Shown here: piece by piece, positions 52,243 to 61,681 of the stretch | How positions within the stretch are numbered: the stretch's first letter is position 1 | How the letters are laid out: each line of letters begins with the position of its first letter | NCBI RefSeq assembly: GCF_002807055.1 | Contig: NZ_NIXN01000003.1 | Location: 1-64,000, forward strand | Reading direction: 5' to 3' | Length of the DNA stretch: 64,000 nucleotides | Source of the DNA: Confluentibacter citreus | GTDB lineage: Bacteria; Bacteroidota; Bacteroidia; Flavobacteriales; Flavobacteriaceae | The notes under the pieces: model-generated | Database searches by the model: none | What the model saw: only the letters and a program-made list of their open reading frames with translations | What the model was told of the DNA's origin: nothing | Position numbers and translations under genes: made by a program

Positions 52243-54870
52243 CTATGTTTTACTGTCTTCCATTTCCATAATTAAATTGGCAATGAGGGCTGTCCATCCC
52301 GTTTGGTGCGATGCACCCAAGCCTTTGCCGGTATCGCCATCAAAAAACTCGTAAAACAGATGTAGGTTTTTAAAGTGTTCGTCTTTTGAAAACAAGTGTT
52401 CGGGATCATCGGCATGGTACTGAAATTTGCCGTCAGAATTGGCTTCAAACAGTTTTATCAAGCGTTTGGTAAGTTGATTGGCAATATCCTTTAAATTAAG
52501 TTTATGACCAGAATCCGTTGGAAATTCGTATGTGTAGGCATCACCATAAAAAGTATAATACTTGCGCAAGGACTGAATAATCATATAATTAATAGGTAGC
52601 CAAATGGGGCCGCGCCAGTTTGAATTTCCACCAAACATGTTGGAACGGCTCTCTCCTGGTTCATATTGAATTTGATGGCGTCCATGATGTTCGAACACAA
52701 ACGGATGTTTTTCATGGTATTTAGACAGGGAACGTATGCCGTAATCAGAAAGAAATTCATCTTCATCCAGCAAGCGTTTTAATAAATGTTCCAACCTAAA
52801 CCCGCGCATGATGGAGAACAGATAATTACCCTCGGAATTGGCATTGTCTAAATTTGAAATTAGGGAGGCCAAATCTGGACGGGTTCTTATAATTTCATTC
52901 GCTCTAATCCTAAATTTCTTTAGTTCCTCAAAAAGGTCCTTGTGAATGATTTCAACAGCAAACATAGGAATGACGCCAACCAAAGAACGCACCCGCAAAC
53001 GATCGGTCGCCCCGGTTGCCATTTCTACCACGTCGTAATAAAAATTATCCTCATCGTCCCAAAGGGATATGTCCTTTTTCCCAATATGGTGCATCGCCCA
53101 TGCGATGTTTAAAAAATGCCTGAAAAACTTGGCAGCAGACTCTTCATAAATTTTATTGGTTTTGGAAAGCTCTAAGGACATACGTAGCATATTGAGCGTA
53201 AACATCGCCATCCAACTGGTGGCATCGGCCTGCTGCATGCGTTTGATTCCAGGAGGCATGTGATTACGATCGAACACCCCAATATTATCCAAGCCCAAAA
53301 AACCACCTTCAAAAAGGTCAGTACCGCTTTTATCTTTTTGGTTGACCCACCATGTAAAATTAATCAGCAGTTTTTGGAATGCTTTTTCTAAAAAAGGGAT
53401 ATCGCCGTTTCCTGTGTAGTTTTTATCTTTTTCGTAAACGCTCCAAACCGCCCAAGAATGTACGGGTGGATTTACATCGCTAAAATTCCACTCGTAGGCT
53501 GGAATCTGTCCGTTAGGATGCATATAACTTTCTTGCAGTACCAACAACAATTGTTCTTTGGCAAAGAAGGGGTCTATCTCTACAAATGATGCCATGTGGA
53601 AGGCTAAATCCCATGCCGCATACCACGGATATTCCCATTTATCGGGCATGGAAATAACATGCCTATTGGTAAGGTGTTGCCAATTGTAATTACGCATGTT
53701 TGCCCGATTGGGGGTGGGTTCACCTGGGCCGCCAAACAGCCATTTAAATACATCGTTATAATAGAATTGTTTTGTCCACAATAACCCAGAAAAGGCACTT
53801 TTTGCAATGACTTGATGTGTTTCTGGAATATCGGTTTTTATGGTTTCGTTATAAAACTGTTCGCACTCGGCGATTCTTTGATGAAATGTAGTATCAAAAT
53901 CTGCCCATGGCTGTTCTACCTTATTTTTACTAAGACGTACTTTAACAATTCTTTCTTCACCCGCTTTTAATTTAAAATGGTGCCAAATGGCGAATTTCGA
54001 GCCATTTTTTTCTGGGTTTACAGTAGGTTTCCCATCTATGACGTGGTCGTTGATACCATCCTTAACATAATCGACTTCATTTGGGTAATTATAAATACGC
54101 TTGTTATTGGTCTCGTTTTCACAAAATAGTTGCTCTCCGTCTTCGTGATATAAATAATATCGCCCATTTCTGGTGCTTCTGGATTGCACTACCGTATTGG
54201 AAATAGATTTCATGCTTGGACGTGCGTGCCGCTTGTTATGCTTCCAAAAATTACGAAACCAAAGATGGGGCAACACATGGATATCGGCTGTTTTTGCACC
54301 TCTGTTTACCACGGTGACTTTCATGAGAATATCATCTACGTCTGCTTTGGCATATTCAATAAAACAATCAAAATAGGCCTGGCTTTTAAAGCTACCTGTA
54401 TCCAATAATTCATATTCAAATTGATCACGCCCACGCTGATTGCCGCTAACCAAATCCCCATAAGGAAATTCATTTTGGGGATATTTATAAAGGTATTTGC
54501 AATACGAGTGTGTAGGTGAGGATACTTGATGGAAATAAAGTTCCTTCACGTCTTCACCATGATTCCCTTGATTGTTGGTCAACCCAAACAAGCGTTCTTT
54601 TAAAATGGCATCCTTCCCATTCCAAAACGCAGGGGCCAAACACAAAATTTCCCGCGAATCGCAAAACCCTGCTATACCTTCTTCGCCCCACCGGTAGGCG
54701 TTGCTACGTGCTTTTTCATGGTCTATAAATTCCCAAGCTGTGCCATGTTCACTATAATCTTCGCGAACGGTTCCCCACTGTCTTTCGGCTAAATAAGGCC
54801 CCCATTTTTTCCAGTATTTGTATGTATCTGGTATGGCTAGTCTTTCTGCCTCAGCACCTTTTTGAATCAT
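52243..54870 (-). CDS. GH63-type glucosidase
   Basis: 875 residues. The N-terminal portion contains T-V-R-E-D-Y-S-E-H-G-T-A-W near 35 and R-W-G-E-E-G-I-A-G-F near 61. The (alpha/alpha)6 barrel includes Y-P-W-Y-A-A-W-D-L-A-F-H near 415 and H-Q-T-G-W-T-A-L-I-A-N at the end. This resembles the MGH1-like/GH63 family (mannosyl-oligosaccharide glucosidase-like). No signal peptide is seen, so it acts in the cytoplasm. Substrate probably an alpha-glucoside; exact linkage is unknown. Next to a fucosidase, but the two are separated by 288 bp without seen features. Confidence 0.87.
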   Translation of the reverse strand: MIQKGAEAERLAIPDTYKYWKKWGPYLAERQWGTVREDYSEHGTAWEFIDHEKARSNAYRWGEEGIAGFCDSREILCLAPAFWNGKDAILKERLFGLTNNQGNHGEDVKELYFHQVSSPTHSYCKYLYKYPQNEFPYGDLVSGNQRGRDQFEYELLDTGSFKSQAYFDCFIEYAKADVDDILMKVTVVNRGAKTADIHVLPHLWFRNFWKHNKRHARPSMKSISNTVVQSRSTRNGRYYLYHEDGEQLFCENETNNKRIYNYPNEVDYVKDGINDHVIDGKPTVNPEKNGSKFAIWHHFKLKAGEERIVKVRLSKNKVEQPWADFDTTFHQRIAECEQFYNETIKTDIPETHQVIAKSAFSGLLWTKQFYYNDVFKWLFGGPGEPTPNRANMRNYNWQHLTNRHVISMPDKWEYPWYAAWDLAFHMASFVEIDPFFAKEQLLLVLQESYMHPNGQIPAYEWNFSDVNPPVHSWAVWSVYEKDKNYTGNGDIPFLEKAFQKLLINFTWWVNQKDKSGTDLFEGGFLGLDNIGVFDRNHMPPGIKRMQQADATSWMAMFTLNMLRMSLELSKTNKIYEESAAKFFRHFLNIAWAMHHIGKKDISLWDDEDNFYYDVVEMATGATDRLRVRSLVGVIPMFAVEIIHKDLFEELKKFRIRANEIIRTRPDLASLISNLDNANSEGNYLFSIMRGFRLEHLLKRLLDEDEFLSDYGIRSLSKYHEKHPFVFEHHGRHQIQYEPGESRSNMFGGNSNWRGPIWLPINYMIIQSLRKYYTFYGDAYTYEFPTDSGHKLNLKDIANQLTKRLIKLFEANSDGKFQYHADDPEHLFSKDEHFKNLHLFYEFFDGDTGKGLGASHQTGWTALIANLIMEMEDSKT

Positions 54871-55158
54871 ATATTTTTGATATGTAAATTGAACTAAATA
54901 TTTAAAGAAGCCAGATACTAAAAGTGACTTCCGATAACATATAAATTATGTTTTGAAAATCTTTATTTTAGTCGGATTTGAATAAAAATAGTTCTTTTTT
55001 CGAAACCTTCCCACGCCAATGAAAAGTATTGCTTAATTGCTATTTTTACTGTAATTCATTTAATATCCCGTAAAAAAAAGGACTGTAATTTGATGAAGTC
55101 GTATACTGTTAACGCCACTAACTAAAAACCCCGCTGTGTATTGATTTGAAACGTGTAA

Positions 55159-56706
55159 TTATTCAAAATCAACTTTAAACACGGTTGCAATCTCGTCCAT
55201 TTGAGATGCGTTTGGTGTTGCAAACGTTAATTTATCATTGGTAACGGACCATTTTAAATCTACCCCACTACCAACAACGGATACGTTTTTGATTTTGGAT
55301 GTTATAGGTGTACGGATTTCAATATTGGATTCGGCTTTAGGAAGTCCTAAAGAGAAAATATATAAATGCTTATTATCTTTAGATACCATGAAACGAATAT
55401 CTTTTTCATTATAATCCATGGTAGCCGATTGTCCTCCAAACTCCCCTTTTTCAAATGCTGCTTCACCATAACCAAATGTGGTAAAGGCTCTGGTTTCATA
55501 TACAGCTTCTTTATGCTTATCAATCCATTTTCCAATAGCTAGCAATACTTGTCTTTGCTCATCTATAATGGTACCATCTGCTTTTGGTGAAATATTCAGC
55601 AATACAATACCTCTTTTGCTCCACACATCAATCATGTTTCTGATAACTAAATCTGGTTTTTTATAGGTTTGTCCGGCAATATAACTCCAACTATAATTAC
55701 TTATAGTGATATCAGTAAGCCAATAATCATCAGAAAGACCCGTTTTTCCACCTTGCTCTATATCCAACATCCCAACATTTGCAGGCAAATCTTCCTGTTT
55801 ATAGGCAGCAATGGGTTTTTGACCTCTAGAAACGGCCGTGTTGAAATGGTGCGCTACCATTTTTTGACGGTAATTTTCTGGAATTTTATCTAGCCAAGAA
55901 TCAAACCAAATGATGTCGGGCCCATAATTATCCACCACTTCATTGATTTGATTTAACCAATAATCATGAAACTCATCCGCAGGCATGTTTCCATAAAACT
56001 TTCTAAGTTTTGGGTCGGTAGTCGAAGTGATATAATCTGGATGGTAGGGATAATGGCTGTCAAAGCCGGGGTCAGATGAATTCTTGGCCCATTGCAAGGT
56101 ATCTTGTGCATAGCGTTGAAGTAATTTGGCATGATGGAATGTGGCGATGGTTTTCATATCGTTCTTTTTAAGTTCGGTATATAATTCTCCCAAAATATCT
56201 TTTTTGGGTCCCATATCCTTAACGTTCCAAGGGTTTACTTTACTGCCCCACATAGCAAATCCGTCATGGTGTTGCGCTACGGGACCTGCAAATTTAGCCC
56301 CCGCTTTTTTAAATAAATCCGTCCATTCTTTCGCATCAAAATGTTCAGCAGTAAACATGGGGATAAAATCATGATAGTTGAATTCCGATAACGGCCCATA
56401 GGTTTTTTGTTGATGCTCAAAAATCTTTCCTCCCCATTCCTTTCTTCCTGACACATACATCCACCTTGGGTACCATTCATTGTCAAATGCGGGTACGCTG
56501 TAAAGTCCCCAATGAAAATAAATACCAAACTTGGCATCCTTGAACCATTCTGGTTCCCGGTCGATGGTTGCAAGGGATTCCCAAGTTTCCTCAAATGCTG
56601 GCTTTACATCTGTTTCTAATGGTTTTTGTTCTGATGTATTTTTACAGGAGATGCATGTTATTAATACACATAGCATCAATATGGTTAGATTTACTTTTTG
56701 GATCAT
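55159..56706 (-). CDS. Alpha-L-fucosidase (GH29)
   Basis: 515 residues. Exported with a lipobox-like N-terminus (L-I-T-C-I-S-C near 15-21). GH29 features: W-F-K-D-A-K-F-G-I-Y-F-H-W-G near 56, H-D-G-F-A-M-W near 148, catalytic Asp in D-I-I-W-F-D-S-W near 267 (nucleophile), and a C-terminal beta-sandwich. Removes terminal fucose from glycans. Monocistronic in view of the flanks. Acid/base residue not identified by eye. Confidence 0.92.
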   Translation of the reverse strand: MIQKVNLTILMLCVLITCISCKNTSEQKPLETDVKPAFEETWESLATIDREPEWFKDAKFGIYFHWGLYSVPAFDNEWYPRWMYVSGRKEWGGKIFEHQQKTYGPLSEFNYHDFIPMFTAEHFDAKEWTDLFKKAGAKFAGPVAQHHDGFAMWGSKVNPWNVKDMGPKKDILGELYTELKKNDMKTIATFHHAKLLQRYAQDTLQWAKNSSDPGFDSHYPYHPDYITSTTDPKLRKFYGNMPADEFHDYWLNQINEVVDNYGPDIIWFDSWLDKIPENYRQKMVAHHFNTAVSRGQKPIAAYKQEDLPANVGMLDIEQGGKTGLSDDYWLTDITISNYSWSYIAGQTYKKPDLVIRNMIDVWSKRGIVLLNISPKADGTIIDEQRQVLLAIGKWIDKHKEAVYETRAFTTFGYGEAAFEKGEFGGQSATMDYNEKDIRFMVSKDNKHLYIFSLGLPKAESNIEIRTPITSKIKNVSVVGSGVDLKWSVTNDKLTFATPNASQMDEIATVFKVDFE

Positions 56707-56801
56707 CTTAAATTGGTTTTCGTTGGCATTCCTTTGATTTAGAAGATATAAAAATAGGAAATTAAAACCTTAGCTGGACATATCTTATCTAATACAATAC
56801 A

Positions 56802-58448
56802 TTATTGATCACTTGCTATTTTAATGGCTTCTTTAATATCTCCTACTATATATTGGCTATCTAAAACGGCGTACATACCATTTTTTTCGAAGTCGTTCTT
56901 TAATGTTTCGCGTATACCTGATAAAATAACTTTTATATTTCTTGTGTGATAAGATTTAATAATTTCCTTTAGGCTTTGATACCCTGTTGCGTCTATTAAA
57001 GGGACATATCGCATCCTGATAATAATAACTTTGGGTTGTAAATGTGTATTGGTTATGGTTTCTTGAAATTGACGTGCTGCTCCAAAAAATAAAGGCCCAT
57101 TTATTTCATATAACAACACATCTTTGGGTAGGTCTAATTGTTCTTCATCAAATAAATGTTCGCCATTAACATGGTCTGTCGAGATGTTTTCAACAAGCAC
57201 CGATTCACTCATGCGTTTCATAAACATAAAGCTGGAAAGTACGATCCCTATTTCAATAGCGATGACCAAATCGAAAATGACTGTGAGAAAAAATGTGGTC
57301 AATAGGATGATGATATCCATTCTATTTCCTTTTAAAATGGATTTGAATTGGCGCCATTCACTCATATGATAGGCCACGACCATTAAAATACCGGCAAGAC
57401 AGGACAGCGGAATTAACTTGGCATAAGGTGCAAATAACAGCATGATGGATAATAAAACCAATGCATGCATGATGCCTGCAATAGGGGTTCGTCCACCATT
57501 CTTAACATTGGTTGCTGTTCTTGCTATAGCACCTGTAGCAGGTATGCCTCCAAATAATGATGACACAATGTTTGCAGCACCTTGTGCAATTAATTCGACA
57601 TTGGAGCGGTGTTTTCCTCCAATCATAGAATCTGATACGACGGCTGAAAGCAACGATTCTATACTTCCCAACAAGGCAATGGCAAAAGCGGGAGCGATGA
57701 GTAGTTTTACGGTTTCAAAGTCCACACTCGGTAATGATGGTGCACTAAAATGATTTGGAATGTTACCAAAATTACTTTCTATAGTATCTACAGGGATTTC
57801 AAACAGCTTGACTACAATGGTCGACACTAAAATAGCAACGATGGATCCTGGTATTTTTTTTATAAGTTTTTGAAAATATATGGTAAGGAGGATAGTTGCT
57901 GCAGCAATGGCTATGGCATACCAATTCACTTTATTGAAATTCTCAAAATAGACTTTCCATTTATCAATGAAATCGGCTGGGACTTTGGCAATGTGCAAAC
58001 CAAAAAAATCATTGATTTGTGAGGAAAAAATAATTAAAGCAATACCGCTTGTAAAACCAACAATAAGCGAATATGGAATAAACTTCAGCAAGTTACCCAA
58101 ACGTGCCAAGCCCAATCCTATTATTATAAATCCGGCCATAAAAGTGGCAATGGTTAATCCGTTTATGCCAAATTCCTGAACAATACCGTAAACTATGACA
58201 ATAAAAGCACCCGTTGGCCCTCCTATTTGTACGCGGCTACCTCCAAAGGTTGAGATGATGATGCCTGCAATAATAGCTGTTATGATACCTTTTTCTGGGG
58301 ACACACCAGAAGCTATGGCAAAAGCAATAGCAAGAGGCAGGGCTACGATGCCCACAATGACTCCTGAAAGCACGTCCTTTACAATAGTTTCCTTAGAAAT
58401 GCCTTCTTTTATAAGAGAAAATAATTTGGGGGTAAATTCTTTTTTCAT
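56802..58448 (-). CDS. SulP-family anion transporter
   Basis: 548 residues from the ATG at 58448; the first ATG at 58472 is 8 codons earlier and less typical. About 10-12 transmembrane helices (~25-400) with G-A-F-I-V-I-V near 90 and G-G-I-P-A-T-G-A-I-A-R-T near 305. A C-terminal STAS domain begins near 430 and includes R-Y-V-P-L-I-D-A-T-G near 478. Inner-membrane transporter of sulfate, bicarbonate or similar anions; substrate not assignable. Confidence 0.94.
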   Translation of the reverse strand: MKKEFTPKLFSLIKEGISKETIVKDVLSGVIVGIVALPLAIAFAIASGVSPEKGIITAIIAGIIISTFGGSRVQIGGPTGAFIVIVYGIVQEFGINGLTIATFMAGFIIIGLGLARLGNLLKFIPYSLIVGFTSGIALIIFSSQINDFFGLHIAKVPADFIDKWKVYFENFNKVNWYAIAIAAATILLTIYFQKLIKKIPGSIVAILVSTIVVKLFEIPVDTIESNFGNIPNHFSAPSLPSVDFETVKLLIAPAFAIALLGSIESLLSAVVSDSMIGGKHRSNVELIAQGAANIVSSLFGGIPATGAIARTATNVKNGGRTPIAGIMHALVLLSIMLLFAPYAKLIPLSCLAGILMVVAYHMSEWRQFKSILKGNRMDIIILLTTFFLTVIFDLVIAIEIGIVLSSFMFMKRMSESVLVENISTDHVNGEHLFDEEQLDLPKDVLLYEINGPLFFGAARQFQETITNTHLQPKVIIIRMRYVPLIDATGYQSLKEIIKSYHTRNIKVILSGIRETLKNDFEKNGMYAVLDSQYIVGDIKEAIKIASDQ

Positions 58449-58594
58449 GGTGTCGCAAAACAACCCAAACATTATTGATATTCAGATTTTTAAAGTTGAA
58501 GTCAGCTATAACGAAGTTAACTAATTTTCACAGATCATGAATCATGAAAAGAGATTAATTATTTATTGTCTTATTAACAATAATAAGGCATTTA

Positions 58595-59392
58595 TTACCA
58601 TTCACGAAGTTTATTCAAAGCTTCTTGGGCTTCTACTTCTTCTTGGGAAATGACTTTTAAAAATGAAGGATGTTGCTCTATGGCATATTCGATTCTTTTA
58701 ACGATATCGTCGGTGGTTTCGTTATCATAATCAATCACCAAAGGCTCTTTAATCTCCATAGATTGAAGAATGTTTTTCTTTTTAATCCGAAGTCCCTTTT
58801 TATCAAACGAACGTCTAAAACCATCAATAACAATAGGAACTACAATAGGTCTATAGTTTTTAATAATAAACGCGGTTCCTTTTCTAATAGGCTTAAAAGG
58901 TGTAGTTGTGCCTTGGGGAAATGTGATGACCCAACCATCATCCAATGCTTTGGCAATACTTGAGATATCACTCATTTTAACCTGTCTATTCACATCTTTA
59001 CCTTCGGCACGCCAAGTACGTTCAATACTAATAGATCCCACATAAGCCAAAATTTTTGGTAACAGTCCAGCTTTCATGGTTTCTTTAGCAGCCACATAAT
59101 AGATATTAAGTTTGGGGTTCCATAAATAACCCACATTTTTTATAGAATCTGTTCTTCCGCTTAAACTGGCGTTAAATACATGAAACATCGCCACAACGTC
59201 GGCAAAATAAGTTTGGTGATTGGATATAAACAGGACATTGGTATCTGGTAATTTTTTAATAATTTCAGAACCTTCAATTTGTAATTCATTAAACCCACGA
59301 AAGCGTCTGTGAGTCATGACACCCAAAATACGTATGAGCCATTTTTTCACAAAAAGTATATGTCCGAATGGATTTCGCTTAAACAATCCCAT
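58595..59392 (-). CDS. PlsC-like 1-acyl-glycerol-3-phosphate acyltransferase
   Basis: 265 residues. The usual PlsC motif NHxxxxD reads N-H-Q-T-Y-F-A-D here, with one extra residue between His and Asp (HX5D). The usual F-P-E-G-T-R-S motif reads F-P-Q-G-T-T-T near residue 176, so the Glu is replaced by Gln. Both changes seem to be part of a Bacteroidota variant that I recall. Transfers fatty acid to lysophospholipid, membrane side cytoplasmic. A -7 element TACATTTG lies at 59421-59428. Confidence 0.82.
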   Translation of the reverse strand: MGLFKRNPFGHILFVKKWLIRILGVMTHRRFRGFNELQIEGSEIIKKLPDTNVLFISNHQTYFADVVAMFHVFNASLSGRTDSIKNVGYLWNPKLNIYYVAAKETMKAGLLPKILAYVGSISIERTWRAEGKDVNRQVKMSDISSIAKALDDGWVITFPQGTTTPFKPIRKGTAFIIKNYRPIVVPIVIDGFRRSFDKKGLRIKKKNILQSMEIKEPLVIDYDNETTDDIVKRIEYAIEQHPSFLKVISQEEVEAQEALNKLREW

Positions 59393-59420
59393 GCATCATG
59401 CTTCAATTAGTTAGAGATTA

Positions 59421-59428
59421 CAAATGTA
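59421..59428 (-). promoter_or_regulatory. Promoter -7 element of the acyltransferase gene
   Basis: Minus-strand TACATTTG fits TAnnTTTG and lies about 28 nt before the ATG at 59392. No -33. Confidence 0.45.
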
Positions 59429-59441
59429 ATAAATCTATAAA

Positions 59442-60083
59442 CTAGATTAATTCTTTTAGCAAGTCTTTTATTTCGCTTAATATCATAGCGGTTGCTCCCC
59501 AAACAATATGGCCATTTAATAGGAAGGTAGGCACTTCAACATCAATGTTATAGGATGCCTTAACTCTGTTGGTCATAATGACGTTTTCATCTAAAAAATG
59601 CTGCAAATCAACCTCTATAAGCGCTTCAACCTCCTCTTCTTGAAGCTTAAAAAATGGTGTTTTTGGCGTTATTGCAATAAATGGATGCACATAAAAGTTA
59701 CTAGGCGCAATGTAAACCTCTGTTAATGCTGTTAAAATTTCAATAGTGCTTTTTAATACCCCTACTTCTTCAAAGGTTTCCCTAATAGCTGCTTCCATTA
59801 AAGAGGTATCTTGAGTTTCTAATTTTCCGCCCGGGAAGCCCACTTGTGCCGAATGAATGCCTTCATAAGTCTTTCTTAGTATTAAAATAAACTTTGTTTG
59901 ATTGTTTTCATCTGGATAAAACAATGCTAAAACACCTGCTTTTTTAGCTTGATTAATAGCTTCATTTTGAATGTTTAAGAATGCCTTACGGGATGGCGGT
60001 ATCATTTTAAGATGTGATCCTTCGCCTGGAAGCTGTATATTTTTTATTTTTGAAGATAATCCTGAAAATTCATTAAAATCCAT
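59442..60083 (-). CDS. NUDIX hydrolase, CoA pyrophosphatase-like
   Basis: 213 residues. NUDIX box G-F-P-G-G-K-L-E-T-Q-D...R-E-T-F-E-E-V-G near 91-115, with the R-E-x-x-E-E-x-G core. The upstream A-G-V-L-A-L-F-Y-P (~50) fits the CoA-type subgroup, which cleaves CoA to phosphopantetheine and 3',5'-ADP. Substrate inferred. Its start lies 5 bp from the divergent cyclophilin start, so promoters must overlap. Confidence 0.85.
   Translation of the reverse strand: MDFNEFSGLSSKIKNIQLPGEGSHLKMIPPSRKAFLNIQNEAINQAKKAGVLALFYPDENNQTKFILILRKTYEGIHSAQVGFPGGKLETQDTSLMEAAIRETFEEVGVLKSTIEILTALTEVYIAPSNFYVHPFIAITPKTPFFKLQEEEVEALIEVDLQHFLDENVIMTNRVKASYNIDVEVPTFLLNGHIVWGATAMILSEIKDLLKELI
60045..60052 (+). promoter_or_regulatory. 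Promoter -7 element of the cyclophilin gene, inside the NUDIX gene
   Basis: TATTTTTG about 37 nt before the ATG at 60089, within the 5' end of the oppositely directed NUDIX gene. A weak -33. Confidence 0.45.
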
Positions 60084-60088
60084 TTCTT

Positions 60089-60796
60089 ATGCGCGTTATC
60101 TTATTCTTGTTTGTTTTTCTTTTATTTCTGAATTGTGAAGATAAACAATCAAAAAAGAAAATGGAAACGAATATCATTGAAACTAAAGAGACAATTATTA
60201 AAACACCTACTGAAGATACAAAGGAAGAACCTGAAACGGATTTCCCTATTTTAGATGACAAAAACGCTGTGCCTTTTTTTGCTGAATATGATAAAAAGCA
60301 CAAAGAAAATAAGGTGCGTATCACTACTGATTTTGGCGCTATTGACATCCTTCTTTACAATGACACCAAATATCATCGTTCTAATTTCATCTATTTAACC
60401 AAACGCCAATATTATGTTGACACACAATTTTATCGTGTTATTGATAATTTCATGATACAAGCAGGTAATAGCGATGATAAAAAAATAGCAAAAAAACGTT
60501 CTGAAATCGGTCAATATTTGCTACCTACCGATACTAAAAAAGGTTACAAACACAACAGAGGTGTCATTTCAATGCCCAGTAGCGATATTGAGAATCCTTA
60601 TAAATTAGCCTCGCCTTTCGAGTTCTTTATTGTACAACAACAAGGTGGTGCCCCTCATCTAGATGGTGATTTTACCATTTTTGGCGAAGTCACCAAAGGC
60701 ATGGATGTCGTTGACAAGATTGCAGCTGTTGAAACCGATGATGGTGATTGGCCTTTAAATAATATTTATATTAGAAAAGTAGAGATTATTGAATAG
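60089..60796 (+). CDS. Cyclophilin-type peptidyl-prolyl isomerase, lipoprotein
   Basis: 235 residues. Lipobox L-F-L-N-C near residue 15. Glu/Thr-rich linker to ~65. Cyclophilin domain ~70-235 with Y-H-R-S-N-F-I-Y near 91, F-Y-R-V-I-D-N-F-M-I-Q-A-G-N (typical is F-H-R-V-I-x-x-F-M-I-Q-G-G) near 112, and S-P-F-E-F-F-I-V near 172. His is replaced by Tyr in F-Y-R, and G-G-D by A-G-N, so activity may be weak. Folding helper in the periplasm. Confidence 0.87.
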   Translation: MRVILFLFVFLLFLNCEDKQSKKKMETNIIETKETIIKTPTEDTKEEPETDFPILDDKNAVPFFAEYDKKHKENKVRITTDFGAIDILLYNDTKYHRSNFIYLTKRQYYVDTQFYRVIDNFMIQAGNSDDKKIAKKRSEIGQYLLPTDTKKGYKHNRGVISMPSSDIENPYKLASPFEFFIVQQQGGAPHLDGDFTIFGEVTKGMDVVDKIAAVETDDGDWPLNNIYIRKVEIIE

Positions 60797-60800
60797 GTTT

Positions 60801-60866
60801 TGGCTGTTCACTGTTCACTGTTCACTGTTCGCTGTTCGCTGTTCGCTGTTCGCTGTTCGCTGTTCG
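60801..60866. repeat. 7-bp tandem repeat after the cyclophilin gene
   Basis: TGTTCAC about 3 copies then TGTTCGC about 6 copies, head to tail. Directly after it (60882-60932) comes a degenerate 8-bp array (TTCTAAC/TATTTAAC, TTTTAAAC). Noncoding here. Same unit length as in the GatB-AspRS linker. Confidence 0.9.
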
Positions 60867-60936
60867 CTGTTCGTAAAATTAAACTTTCTAACTATTTAAC
60901 CTTCTAACTATTTAACTTTTAAACTTTTAAACAAAA

Positions 60937-61656
60937 TTACATATCCTGTGTGTAAAAATTATAATCTTTTAAAACCACGTCTATAAACTCCATATCCGTT
61001 TTTTGTTTCATTTCCTTGATATCTGTAACCTCCATGATTTTTGAACGCAATTTTATCAAGGTTTGATAATCTTTAGATGTTTTGGCTAAAGAGTAAGTCT
61101 CTTTAATAATACGTGCATCGTTATCGGATAATTTAATAACGTTCAAGTAGGTTGGTTTATAATCTTCCCTTAAATTTTCCAGAATGGTATGGTTAATAGT
61201 AACATTGTCTTTTAAGCTTATAACGGCTGTTCCCGCAGCCATATCACCCAAACGTTGCGTTTTACTATTGAAGAGCATCACAAAAAATCCTAAACCAAGA
61301 ATATAAACATCCACGATTCTAAAAAACCAACGTACCACATAATCTGATATGGAGGCTTGGTAGCCATCAATCTTTACAACCCGTATTTTAAAAATCCGTT
61401 TACCAATAGTTTGTCCTTGTAAAAAAGATTCCAAAACCAAGGTGTAAAACATCACGGGCAAACTAAGCACCGTATTAATGCCAATTTGTGACCATTGGTC
61501 CATATTCTGAAACGCATTGAATATGTTTCCCACTAGAAGTAAATAGCCGATTTTAATTGTCGTGTCAATCATAAATGCCAACAACCGTTCCCCTGCTCCA
61601 GCAGCGTTGAACTTAATTTTTACATTTTGGGTCGTGTTAATTTGTAACTCTGACAT
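60937..61656 (-). CDS. RDD-family membrane protein
   Basis: 239 residues. The N-terminal domain begins with an Ala/Gly-rich first helix (A-G-A-G-E-R-L-L-A-F-M-I-D), then three predicted helices (~24-150). R-D-D-like residues are partly conserved: R-L-L-A-F-M-I-D near 25 carries Arg and Asp. C-terminal ~90 residues are cytoplasmic and helical. Divergent from SpoIIM-family gene; the RDD-SpoIIM-DUF4129-DUF4350 neighbourhood is a recurring Bacteroidota set whose role is not known. Confidence 0.88.
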   Translation of the reverse strand: MSELQINTTQNVKIKFNAAGAGERLLAFMIDTTIKIGYLLLVGNIFNAFQNMDQWSQIGINTVLSLPVMFYTLVLESFLQGQTIGKRIFKIRVVKIDGYQASISDYVVRWFFRIVDVYILGLGFFVMLFNSKTQRLGDMAAGTAVISLKDNVTINHTILENLREDYKPTYLNVIKLSDNDARIIKETYSLAKTSKDYQTLIKLRSKIMEVTDIKEMKQKTDMEFIDVVLKDYNFYTQDM

Positions 61657-61673
61657 TTTATATTTTAATTTAT

Positions 61674-61681
61674 CAAATATA
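61674..61681 (-). promoter_or_regulatory. Promoter -7 element of the RDD gene, overlapping the SpoIIM start
   Basis: Minus-strand TATATTTG ends 17 nt before the RDD ATG and shares its first base with the ATG of the divergent SpoIIM gene at 61681. The promoters of the two genes must share DNA. No -33. Confidence 0.5.

Noticed and set aside
58570-58587. CTTATTA/TAATAAG hairpin downstream of the acyltransferase gene
   Set aside because: Weak 7-bp AT stem without a T-tract in either direction.
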